DNA from: Sulfuricella sp.
GTDB taxonomy: Bacteria > Pseudomonadota > Gammaproteobacteria > Burkholderiales > Sulfuricellaceae
Assembly (NCBI GenBank): GCA_019911785.1
Contig: JAIOJM010000045.1
Location: 1 to 33,579 of the forward strand
Direction of reading: 5' to 3'
Length of the DNA stretch: 33,579 nt
Shown here: one piece after another, positions 26,656-33,579 of the stretch
How the letters are laid out: the number at the start of each line of letters is the position of its first letter
Position numbering within the stretch: the stretch's first letter is position 1
Made by a program: the position numbers and the translations under genes
Notes under the pieces: generated by a model
What the model was told of the DNA's origin: nothing
The model's input: only the letters and a program-made list of their open reading frames with translations
Database searches by the model: none

Positions 26656-27904
26656 AATAAAACCCATCATGCTGGGGGTTGGGCGTTAACTGCCCGTCCT
26701 TCGCGGTCGGCAGGGAAAGTGGCAAACATTGGGCATCCTTGTGCCGCACCAGAAATTGGGCGATTTGTTGTTGGTTTTCCTCGGCAAACACCGAGCAGGT
26801 GGCATACAGCAATTTACCACCACTGCCCAGGACACGCCACAGGGCATCGAGGATTTCCGCCTGCTGAGCGGCAAATGCCGCAATGTCCGCCTCGCGCCGC
26901 AGCCACTTGATGTCCGGGTGACGCCGCACCACCCCCGACGCGCTGCACGGCACATCCGCCAGAATACGCTGAAACGGCTGGCCGTCCCACCACTCCTCCG
27001 GCCGGGCTGCATTCCCCGCCAGGCAATGCGCTTCGAGCTTGAGCCGCTGCAAGGTCTGCTCGATTTTTTTCAGCCGCTCCGGGTCCGAATCCAGGGCGGT
27101 CAGCTCGATCCTGGCCAGCTCCAGCAGGTGCGCCGCCTTTCCTCCCGGCGCGGCGCAGGCGTCCAGCACCCGCATCCCGTCGGCAACATCGAGCAGCCGG
27201 GCCGCGAACTGCGCTCCGGCATCCTGCACCGAAGCCATCCCCTCGCCAAAACCCGGCAGCTTGTCGACGGGAACCGGCTGGTCCAGCAATATCGCGTTTT
27301 CTCCGACTTGCCGCCCTTCGATGCCGTGCCGATGCAGCAGGTCGAGATAGGCTTCGGTCGATGTCGCCCGGCCATTCACCCGCAGCGTCATCGGCGGGTG
27401 CTGGTTGTTGGTTTCCAGCAGAGTTGCCCAGTCGTCCGGATACTGCCGGCGCAACTTGTCTATCCACCATTGCGGGTGGGAGTAGCGCCCCTCCTCGCTG
27501 GCCGCAGCCCGTTCCAGCAAGCTGATACGCTGGCGCAGGAAATTGCGCAACACGGCGTTGACCAGTCCCTTGGCCCAGGGCTTTTTCAGGGCCTCGGCAG
27601 CCCTGACGGCATGATCCACCACGGCGTGCTCCGCCGACCTGCTGTATTGCAGTTGATAAAGTGCCACCAGCAGGAGGGCGCGCACCGCCGCATCCTGCAC
27701 CGGCTTTTGCAACAGAAGGTCGAGAATGGCGTGCAACTGGCCGTAGAAGCGCAGCGTGCCGTAGCTCATGTCCTGGGCGGCGGCGCGCTGCTGCGGGGAG
27801 AGCGAGGAATGGCGGGACAGCAGGCCTTGCAAAGCCTGGTTAAGATTTCGCCCAGCCAAGACCTGGGAAACCGCCGTGCTGGCGAGGCGTTGTGATTCGA
27901 TCAA
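26633..27904 (-). CDS. rsmB: 16S rRNA m5C967 methyltransferase
   Basis: RsmB methylates cytosine 967 of 16S rRNA using AdoMet. The 423 residues have the NusB-like N-terminal domain (RLASTAVSQVL, LQYSRSAEHAVVDHAVRAA) and then the methyltransferase domain. VLDACAAPGGK at about 247-256 is the AdoMet motif. The two catalytic cysteines are Cys320 (ADVPCSASG) and Cys370 (YATCS). The last bases overlap the DUF4390 gene. Upstream lies a repeat element and then fmt, the usual partner of this gene. Confidence 0.95.
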   Translation of the reverse strand: MIESQRLASTAVSQVLAGRNLNQALQGLLSRHSSLSPQQRAAAQDMSYGTLRFYGQLHAILDLLLQKPVQDAAVRALLLVALYQLQYSRSAEHAVVDHAVRAAEALKKPWAKGLVNAVLRNFLRQRISLLERAAASEEGRYSHPQWWIDKLRRQYPDDWATLLETNNQHPPMTLRVNGRATSTEAYLDLLHRHGIEGRQVGENAILLDQPVPVDKLPGFGEGMASVQDAGAQFAARLLDVADGMRVLDACAAPGGKAAHLLELARIELTALDSDPERLKKIEQTLQRLKLEAHCLAGNAARPEEWWDGQPFQRILADVPCSASGVVRRHPDIKWLRREADIAAFAAQQAEILDALWRVLGSGGKLLYATCSVFAEENQQQIAQFLVRHKDAQCLPLSLPTAKDGQLTPNPQHDGFYYALLLKA

Positions 27905-27915
27905 AATAGTTTTCT

Positions 27916-28061
27916 AAAAAGGCGATTAACCACGAATGTACACTGATGAAACAACGCGTTGTGTGAATCTTGCCATTCGTCCGGAAGGGGTTTGAAATCA
28001 GAAAGGTAACTCATTGATAATCTGTGTACATCCGTGTTAATCCGTGGCTGAACTGCTTTTT
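27916..28061. repeat. Inverted-repeat intergenic element, copy 2
   Basis: It begins AAAAAGGCGATTAACCACG and ends CCGTGGCTGAACTGCTTTTT, the same edges as the element at 3141-3320. The arms carry GTACAC/GTGTAC-type inverted motifs instead of the CACGAAT units, so the interior has diverged. The fmt stop codon lies three bases beyond its right end. Confidence 0.7.
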
Positions 28062-28063
28062 GG

Positions 28064-28999
28064 TTAAATTCGAGTTTCAAACCGGTCGCCCGGCTTCACT
28101 GGGTTTCCCGCCAGAAAACTCGATGCCGGCAACCGCTTGCCGCCGGCCCTCTGAAGCTCTTTCAGCAGTAAGGCGCCTTCGCCGCACCTGACCAGAATGC
28201 CATCCCTGTCCGCCTGCAGTACTTCTCCGGGAGTGCCCTCGCTCCGCGGTACCGCCTGCGCCTGCCAGATGCGCCAGGTTTCAGCCCCAAGCCGGGCCTG
28301 CGCCACCGGAAAAGGATCGTAGGCACGCACTGCGCGGGCAAGCTCGGCGGCGCTTTTGTGCCAGTCGAGCCAACCCTCCGCTTTCGATAGTTTCGCGGCG
28401 TAGGTTGCTGCACTGTCGTCCTGGGGTTGGGCTTGCAATGTTCCGAGCTCCATCTGCTTCAGCGCGGAGACGATGCTCGAGGCGCCCAGGACCGCCAGCT
28501 TGTCATGCAGGGTTTGCGCCGTATCATCGTCCGTGATCGGCAGCGCGGGGCGCAGCAGCATGCCGCCGGTATCCAGCCCGCTATCCATCTGCATGATGGT
28601 AATGCCGGTTTCCGCATCGCCCGCCAGGATCGCGCGCTGGATCGGCGCCGCACCGCGCCAGCGCGGCAGCAGCGAGGCGTGGATATTCAGGCAACCGAAA
28701 CGGGGGATGGTTAAGACCGCCGTCGGCAGCAACAAGCCATAGGCGGCAACGATCATCGCGTCGGCGTTAACCGCGGCCAGCTGCGCCTGAATTTCGGCAT
28801 CCTTCAGCGCCGCGGGTTGCAGCACGCTCAGCCCGCGCTGCAACGCCAATTGCTTGACCGGGCTGGGCGTCAGCCTCATGCCGCGCCCGGCGGGGCGGTC
28901 CGGCTGGGTCAGCACCAGTGCAATGCCATGCCCCGCATCTATCAGCGCAGCCAAGGCGGCCGCCGCGAATTCCGGCGTGCCGGCGAAAATCAGCCGCAT
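28064..28999 (-). CDS. fmt: Methionyl-tRNA formyltransferase
   Basis: Fmt formylates the initiator Met-tRNA with 10-formyl-tetrahydrofolate. The 311 residues start MRLIFAGTPEFAA, typical of the family. The catalytic Asn105, His107 and Asp143 are visible in LNIHASLLPRWRGAAPIQ and SGLDTGG. The C-terminal OB-like domain ends at FETRI. It begins one base after the def stop (TAAGATG), so the two initiation-cycle enzymes are co-translated. A repeat element lies directly after its stop. Confidence 0.97.
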   Translation of the reverse strand: MRLIFAGTPEFAAAALAALIDAGHGIALVLTQPDRPAGRGMRLTPSPVKQLALQRGLSVLQPAALKDAEIQAQLAAVNADAMIVAAYGLLLPTAVLTIPRFGCLNIHASLLPRWRGAAPIQRAILAGDAETGITIMQMDSGLDTGGMLLRPALPITDDDTAQTLHDKLAVLGASSIVSALKQMELGTLQAQPQDDSAATYAAKLSKAEGWLDWHKSAAELARAVRAYDPFPVAQARLGAETWRIWQAQAVPRSEGTPGEVLQADRDGILVRCGEGALLLKELQRAGGKRLPASSFLAGNPVKPGDRFETRI

Positions 29000-29000
29000 C

Positions 29001-29504
29001 TTATAAGGTTTCCCGCATCAGCTTCTTCATCTTCTGGCGAATGCGGTTCAACTTCAGCCGTGACAGGTATTCGACGAATACCTTGCCTTTCAAATGATCG
29101 ATTTCATGCTGTATGCAGATCGCCAGCAACCCTTCCGCCTTCAACGTAAAAGGTTTCCCCTCGATATCCAGCGCTTTCACGGTGACTCTCTCTGCCCGAG
29201 TGACATTTTCGTAAATGCCCGGCACGGAAAGACAGCCTTCTTCGTGCTCGGCTTTCCCCTCGCTGGCAATGATTTCCGGGTTGATGAACACCTGCAGGCT
29301 GTTCCGCTCCTCGGAAACGTCCATAACAACGACCTGTTTATGCACATTTACCTGGGTTGCAGCGAGGCCGATACCAGGCGCAGCATACATGGTTTCCGCC
29401 ATATCGGCAGCCAGACAGCGGATTTCCTCGTTCACTTCGACTACGCGAGTAGCCACGGTATGCAGCCGTTCATCCGGATAATGAATGATATTTAATATGG
29501 CCAT
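29001..29504 (-). CDS. def: Peptide deformylase
   Basis: Def removes the N-formyl group from nascent proteins, the step that pairs with Fmt. The 167 residues contain the three conserved motifs in order: GIGLAATQ (44-51), EEGCLSVPG with the metal-binding Cys91, and HEIDH (133-137), which supplies two His ligands and the catalytic Glu. It starts the def-fmt operon and is divergent from the LysM gene across about 117 bases, which must hold promoters for both directions. Confidence 0.97.
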   Translation of the reverse strand: MAILNIIHYPDERLHTVATRVVEVNEEIRCLAADMAETMYAAPGIGLAATQVNVHKQVVVMDVSEERNSLQVFINPEIIASEGKAEHEEGCLSVPGIYENVTRAERVTVKALDIEGKPFTLKAEGLLAICIQHEIDHLKGKVFVEYLSRLKLNRIRQKMKKLMRETL

Positions 29505-29621
29505 AAGTGCTTGCTTGTTTAATCAATTACCTGCAAAATTTAACCCAACCCCTGAATTCGTCAAGGATTGTAGCGCTCCATTGATGCCGACCGGGAACAA
29601 CTTACCCTTTAAGGCCCGCTC

Positions 29622-30656
29622 ATGAAAAAGCCTATTTTAGCTCTGATTTTGATTTTCGGCTTAAGTTCGCTCTCCGCAGCCAACGAAATCGCGCTGCAAG
29701 ACCGCCACCCCGATCGCTACGTCGTGGTCAAGGGCGACACGCTTTGGGGCATTGCGGGAAAGTTCCTCAAGCAGCCCTGGCGCTGGCCCGAAATCTGGAA
29801 AATGAACAAGCAGCAGATCAAGAACCCGCACTGGATATATCCAGGCGACATGATCGTACTGGACATGTCCAGCGGTTCGCCGGAATTACGCCTGGTCAAG
29901 GGTCTCGAAACGATTAAACTGAGCCCGCGCGTCCGGGTTGAACCCGCGGAAACAGGCGCAATTCCCAGCATTCCGCTGGCGGCGATCGGGCCATTCCTCA
30001 GCAAGCCGCTGGTCATTGCGGAAGGCGAGCTCGAAAAGGCGCCCTACATTATCGGCACCGAGGAGAGCCGTGTCATCCTCGGCGCGGGCAATTCCGCCTA
30101 CGCTCAGTCCATCATGGAAGGTGGGGCGCTGAACTGGCATATTTACCGCCCGGGCAAGGCGCTGGTCGATCCCGATTCCAATGAAACCCTGGGATATGAA
30201 GCGGTCTATCTGGGAGACGCCAGAATCACCCGGTTCGGCGCGCCGGCCACGATAAATATCACCAAATCCACCCAGGAAATCAATATCGGCGACCGTTTGG
30301 TAGAAATGAAGGAAGATGCGACCAGCGCTTACGTACCCCACGCACCGGAGAAGGCGATCCTCGGCAGGATAGTTTCTGCCTATGGCGGCGTCGCGGAAGT
30401 CGGGAGGGGCTCGATTGTCACTCTGAACAAAGGCGGGCAGGATGGTCTCGAAATCGGCCATGTGCTGGCGCTTTACCGACACGGCCGCAGCATCGCACCT
30501 GGCGCGCACGACGACACCTCGCCGGAAACTGTTAAACTGCCCGACGAGCGCTATGGTCTGGTGTTCGTCTTTCGCGTCTTCGAAAAACTGGCCTATGCCC
30601 TGGTAATGCAAAGCGAGCGCCCGGTGCAGATACTGGACGATGTGCGCACGCCGTAA
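29622..30656 (+). CDS. LysM-domain secreted protein
   Basis: A 344-residue protein with a signal peptide (MKKPILALILIFGLSSLSAA) and one LysM peptidoglycan-binding domain at about 33-80 (YVVVKGDTLWGIAGKFL, then IWKMNKQQIKNPHWIYPGD). The remaining 260 residues have beta-rich repeats and no domain I can name. It probably acts in the periplasm or at the cell wall. This protein is regularly found between def and dprA in betaproteobacteria. The TAA stop is followed directly by a palindromic repeat that separates it from dprA. Confidence 0.87.
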   Translation: MKKPILALILIFGLSSLSAANEIALQDRHPDRYVVVKGDTLWGIAGKFLKQPWRWPEIWKMNKQQIKNPHWIYPGDMIVLDMSSGSPELRLVKGLETIKLSPRVRVEPAETGAIPSIPLAAIGPFLSKPLVIAEGELEKAPYIIGTEESRVILGAGNSAYAQSIMEGGALNWHIYRPGKALVDPDSNETLGYEAVYLGDARITRFGAPATINITKSTQEINIGDRLVEMKEDATSAYVPHAPEKAILGRIVSAYGGVAEVGRGSIVTLNKGGQDGLEIGHVLALYRHGRSIAPGAHDDTSPETVKLPDERYGLVFVFRVFEKLAYALVMQSERPVQILDDVRTP

Positions 30657-30724
30657 CCCCTCTCCTTCACCTCCCGCGGAAGGCCGCCCTCTCCCCAACC
30701 CTCTCCCGCCTGCGGGAGAGGGGG
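30657..30724. repeat. CCCTCTCCC-type palindromic repeat before dprA
   Basis: An 11-bp perfect stem, CCCTCTCCCGC (30699-30709) and GCGGGAGAGGG (30712-30722), has only a 2-base spacer. A less regular copy precedes it from 30657. The 3' arm ends four bases before the dprA ATG and is the only Shine-Dalgarno-like sequence there. Confidence 0.8.
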
Positions 30725-30726
30725 CA

Positions 30727-31827
30727 ATGGTGAAGGGCGCTTGTTTTGATTTCGATATCGCCTCCTGGGTCGGCCTGAGCCTGATCCCGGGACTGGGTGA
30801 CGAGTCGTACCGCAAACTGCTGCGCGCCTTCGGTGAACCGAAAGAGATTTACGCCGCATCCTACGCATCCCTGACGGCCGTTGTCGGCAAGGACGTGGCT
30901 GAGGGCGTCCGTCGCGGCGTCGACCCGGATCAGCTCGCGCCTCTCTTCGCCTGGCTCGGCAATGAGCAAAACCATGTCGTTACCCTGGCCGATGCCGAAT
31001 ACCCCCAAGCCCTGCTGCAAATCCCCGACCCTCCGCCCCTGCTTTACGTCAAAGGCCGCCTCGATCTTCTGAATCAGCCGGCCGTGGCGGTTGTCGGCAG
31101 CCGTAATGCAACGCCACAGGGGAAAATGAATGCCGAATCGTTTTCCCGGAATCTGAGCGACAGCGGGCTGTGCGTCGTCAGCGGGATGGCGCTGGGCATC
31201 GACGCGGCTGCACACCGCGGCGGGCTGGACGGTGCGTCCAGCAGCATCGCCGTGGTCGGAACCGGACTGGATATCGTTTACCCCTCTCGCAACCACGCCT
31301 TGGCTCACGAACTGGCGCAGCACGGCACCCTGGTTTCCGAATTTCCGCTCGGCACAACCGCAATGGCGCACAACTTTCCGCGCCGCAACCGGATTATCTG
31401 CGGCCTGTCTCTCGGCTGCCTGGTGATCGAGGCCGCAATCCGTAGCGGTTCGTTGATCACCGCCCGTTTGGCCGTTGAACAGGGGCGGGATGTTTTCGCC
31501 ATTCCCGGCTCGATTCACTCCCCCGTTTCAAAAGGCTGCCACGCCCTGATCAAGCAGGGCGCCAAGCTGGTCGAGTGCGCCAACGATATTCTCGATGAAC
31601 TGAAGTGGCCATCGCCGCAGAACCCTGACACGGCGAACGCGGAGGCCTCCCCGGAGAACGACCGTCATCCGCTGCTGGATGCCTTGGGGTTCGACCCTGT
31701 CGGGATCGACGCACTGACGGCGCGCAGCGGCTTGACGAGCGATACCGTTTGCGCCATGCTGTTACAACTTGAATTGGAAGGGCGAATCGCCTGCCTGCCC
31801 GGTGGACTTTACCAATTAATCACCTAA
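30727..31827 (+). CDS. dprA: DNA processing protein DprA (Smf)
   Basis: DprA binds incoming single-stranded DNA and loads RecA during natural transformation. The 366 residues show an N-terminal helical domain (ASWVGLSLIPGLGDESYRKL), the central Rossmann fold (AVVGSRNATPQGK, SGMALGIDAAAHRGGL, VVGTGLDIVYPSRN, FPRRNRIICGLS) and a C-terminal winged helix (DPVGIDALTARSGLTSDTV). I choose ATG 30727, where the family domain begins; an in-frame ATG at 30640 would add 29 residues translated from the palindromic repeat. The apparent ribosome site is the 3' arm of that repeat. Smg follows 41 bases later. Confidence 0.95.
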   Translation: MVKGACFDFDIASWVGLSLIPGLGDESYRKLLRAFGEPKEIYAASYASLTAVVGKDVAEGVRRGVDPDQLAPLFAWLGNEQNHVVTLADAEYPQALLQIPDPPPLLYVKGRLDLLNQPAVAVVGSRNATPQGKMNAESFSRNLSDSGLCVVSGMALGIDAAAHRGGLDGASSSIAVVGTGLDIVYPSRNHALAHELAQHGTLVSEFPLGTTAMAHNFPRRNRIICGLSLGCLVIEAAIRSGSLITARLAVEQGRDVFAIPGSIHSPVSKGCHALIKQGAKLVECANDILDELKWPSPQNPDTANAEASPENDRHPLLDALGFDPVGIDALTARSGLTSDTVCAMLLQLELEGRIACLPGGLYQLIT

Positions 31828-31868
31828 ACCCACGGATTCCGGCATTAAAACCACTTGAAACCAGCACA

Positions 31869-32327
31869 ATGTTCGATATTTTAGTCTATCTGTTCGAAAA
31901 TTATTTCGAGGTTAACGTTTACCCCGACGAGGGGACGTTGACCCGTGAGCTCAGCGCGGCAGGCTTCGACCGGGACGAGATCAACCAGGCCATGACGTGG
32001 GTCAATGGCCTGGAGAAGCTGTCTCAGGAAAGCTATCTGCCCAGCCTGGCAGACTCCCGCGCGCAGCGATTCTACTCCGATGCCGAGGAAACCAAGATCG
32101 GGACGGAGTCCCGTGGCTTCCTGCTGTTTCTCGAAACTTCCGGCATCCTTAACCCCGTTCAACGCGAATGGGTTATCGACCGAATCATGGCGCTCAACGA
32201 GCACGAGGTTTCGCTTGAGCAGGTCAAATGGACCGTCCTGATCGTGCTCTGGAGCCAAGGCCAGGCCAGCGACTTCATGTTCATCGAGGATCTGCTGTTC
32301 GGCGATACCCAGCCCACCATGCACTGA
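31869..32327 (+). CDS. smg: Smg (DUF494) family protein
   Basis: A 152-residue acidic protein. It starts MFDILVYLFENYF, the recognisable Smg/DUF494 N-terminus, and continues with helical segments (LTRELSAAGFDRDEINQAM, READ-type RGFLLFLETSGILNPVQRE, LSLEQVKWTVLIVLWSQG-like). No enzymatic function is known. The gene is regularly between dprA and topA in proteobacteria, as here, at 41 bases from dprA and 79 from topA. The family call rests on both the sequence and this position. Confidence 0.92.
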   Translation: MFDILVYLFENYFEVNVYPDEGTLTRELSAAGFDRDEINQAMTWVNGLEKLSQESYLPSLADSRAQRFYSDAEETKIGTESRGFLLFLETSGILNPVQREWVIDRIMALNEHEVSLEQVKWTVLIVLWSQGQASDFMFIEDLLFGDTQPTMH

Positions 32328-32406
32328 CCGGGCAACTGGTCCTTGCCATTGCCGCCGGTTCTTCATATCATCCGCGCCCAAACCCACTAATTTTTAGCGA
32401 GAGCGC

Positions 32407-33579
32407 ATGTCTTCCAGCCTCCTGATCGTCGAATCCCCCTCCAAAGCCAAAACTCTCAAGAAGTACCTTGGCAAGGATTTTGAAATCCTCGCCTCCTACG
32501 GGCATGTGCGCGACCTCGTGCCGAAGCAGGGGGCGGTGGACACCGAACACGACTTCAAGATGAAGTACCAGTTGATCGAGCGCAATGCCAAGCACGTCGA
32601 CGCGATCGCCAAAGCGGTCAAGCTTGCCGACAACATCTATCTGGCAACTGACCCGGACCGCGAGGGCGAGGCGATTGCATGGCATCTTGCGGAAATTTTG
32701 AAATCCAAGAAGCTGCTCGCCAAAAAGAATGTCAAGCGCGTGGTTTTCCATGAAATCACCCAGTCCGCCGTGCAGGCGGCTGTTGCCAATCCGCGCGATA
32801 TCCTCATGCCCCTGGTGAATGCCCAGCAGGCGAGGAGGGCGCTGGATTACCTGGTCGGCTTCAATCTTTCGCCGCTGCTATGGCGCAAAATTCGTCGCGG
32901 ACTTTCTGCCGGCAGGGTGCAAAGCCCGGCCCTGCGCCTGATTTGCGAGCGTGAAATTGAAATCGAGGCGTTCAAGACCCAGGAATACTGGAGCATCCAT
33001 TTCGATTCACACAAGGGCAAACAGAAATTTTCCGCCAAGCTGTTCCAGTACAAAGGCGAAAAGCTGACCCAGTTCAGCGTCGGCAACGAAGCTGCGCAGG
33101 CAGATATCGTTGGCTACATTTCGCAGCATGCCGGTGGCAAGGCAACGGTCGTCCAGGTCGACAAGAAACGCAAGCAGCGCCAGGCTTCCGCGCCATTTAC
33201 CACCTCGACCTTGCAGCAGGAGGCCGTACGCAAGCTGGGATTCACCACCGACCGCGCCATGCGCGTTGCGCAACAGCTTTACGAGGGCGTAGACACCGGA
33301 AGCGGGGCGGTTGGTCTGATCACCTACATGCGTACCGACTCGGTTAACCTCGCCAACGAAGCGGTAGCCGAAATCCGGGATTACATCTCCTCCAAGTTCG
33401 ACCCTGACTATTTGCCCAAGGTGCCGGTCCAGTACAAGAACAAATCCAAAAATGCCCAGGAGGCGCACGAAGCCATTCGACCAACATCGATCCTGCGCAC
33501 ACCGGATGACGTTCGAGCCTTTCTTACCGCAGACCAGGCAAAGCTTTATGAAATGATCTGGAAGCGTGCGCTGGCTTGC
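32407..33579 (+). CDS. topA: DNA topoisomerase I (3' part beyond window)
   Basis: TopA relaxes negative supercoils through a transient single-strand break. The visible 391 residues are the N-terminal half of the roughly 850-residue protein. The Toprim motifs are LLIVESPSKAKTLKKYLG at residues 5-22 and DPDREGEAIAWHL near 81-93. The strand-passage domain includes GLSAGRVQSPALRL, and the active-site tyrosine is Tyr307 in GLITYMRTDS. Every catalytic feature expected up to this point is present. GCGAGAG lies a few bases before the ATG. The zinc-binding C-terminal part lies outside the window. Confidence 0.97.
   Translation, partial: MSSSLLIVESPSKAKTLKKYLGKDFEILASYGHVRDLVPKQGAVDTEHDFKMKYQLIERNAKHVDAIAKAVKLADNIYLATDPDREGEAIAWHLAEILKSKKLLAKKNVKRVVFHEITQSAVQAAVANPRDILMPLVNAQQARRALDYLVGFNLSPLLWRKIRRGLSAGRVQSPALRLICEREIEIEAFKTQEYWSIHFDSHKGKQKFSAKLFQYKGEKLTQFSVGNEAAQADIVGYISQHAGGKATVVQVDKKRKQRQASAPFTTSTLQQEAVRKLGFTTDRAMRVAQQLYEGVDTGSGAVGLITYMRTDSVNLANEAVAEIRDYISSKFDPDYLPKVPVQYKNKSKNAQEAHEAIRPTSILRTPDDVRAFLTADQAKLYEMIWKRALAC

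Noticed and set aside
30640..30726. Longer DprA start at ATG 30640
   Set aside because: It would add 29 residues read from the palindromic repeat, overlaps the LysM gene end and has no ribosome site; kept only as a possible minor form.

Overview
The window looks like a chromosomal segment of a high-GC betaproteobacterium. The evidence is gene content and order: def-fmt-rsmB-DUF4390-ntrY-ntrX on one strand, the divergent LysM-dprA-smg-topA run on the other, the cstA-ybdD pair, and a G3:U70 tRNA-Ala. A member of Nitrosomonadales (Gallionella/Sulfuricella-like) would fit, but the genus is an inference and I could not test it.

Layout. 1-7629 is housekeeping: a GspE/PilB-type ATPase (cut by the left edge) overlapping ilvD on the minus strand; lgt, a DUF2189 membrane protein and a VanZ-like protein on the plus strand; then ybdD and cstA on the minus strand. 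7694-18368 is the accessory part. It has a tRNA-Ala(CGC) followed 26 bases later by a two-gene AAA-ATPase/subtilase module (ietA-ietS), about 400 bases without a clear gene that contain a strong terminator, a small winged-helix-like gene, a complete type III restriction-modification pair (mod-res), a UPF0149/SEC-C protein and a Fic protein. I read this as a defence island beside a tRNA gene. No integrase or transposase is visible in it. A direct repeat links the tRNA 3' flank (7764-7792) with the terminator at 11598-11626, so the ietAS part looks like a separate insertion between the tRNA and its original terminator.

18439-22451 holds a PDC/Cache-like sensor protein, a NYN-LOTUS putative RNase and the potassium transporter kup. 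22560-29504 is the minus-strand run def-fmt-rsmB-DUF4390-ntrY-ntrX (translation start, tRNA/rRNA modification and the NtrYX two-component system). 29622-33579 runs the other way: LysM protein, dprA, smg and the 5' part of topA.

The segment is rich in small palindromic repeats. One 150-180 bp inverted-repeat family has two copies (3141-3320 and 27916-28061). CCCTCTCCC-type palindromes lie after the VanZ gene, in frame inside mod, and just before dprA, where one supplies the apparent ribosome binding site. A 121-bp REP-like element separates the NYN gene from kup. A further element sits at the ntrX/kup junction, where it duplicated the end of ntrX and recreated the kup ribosome binding site. 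The NtrX AAA+ domain has lost its Walker A lysine and GAFTGA loop, so it is probably not a working sigma-54 activator.
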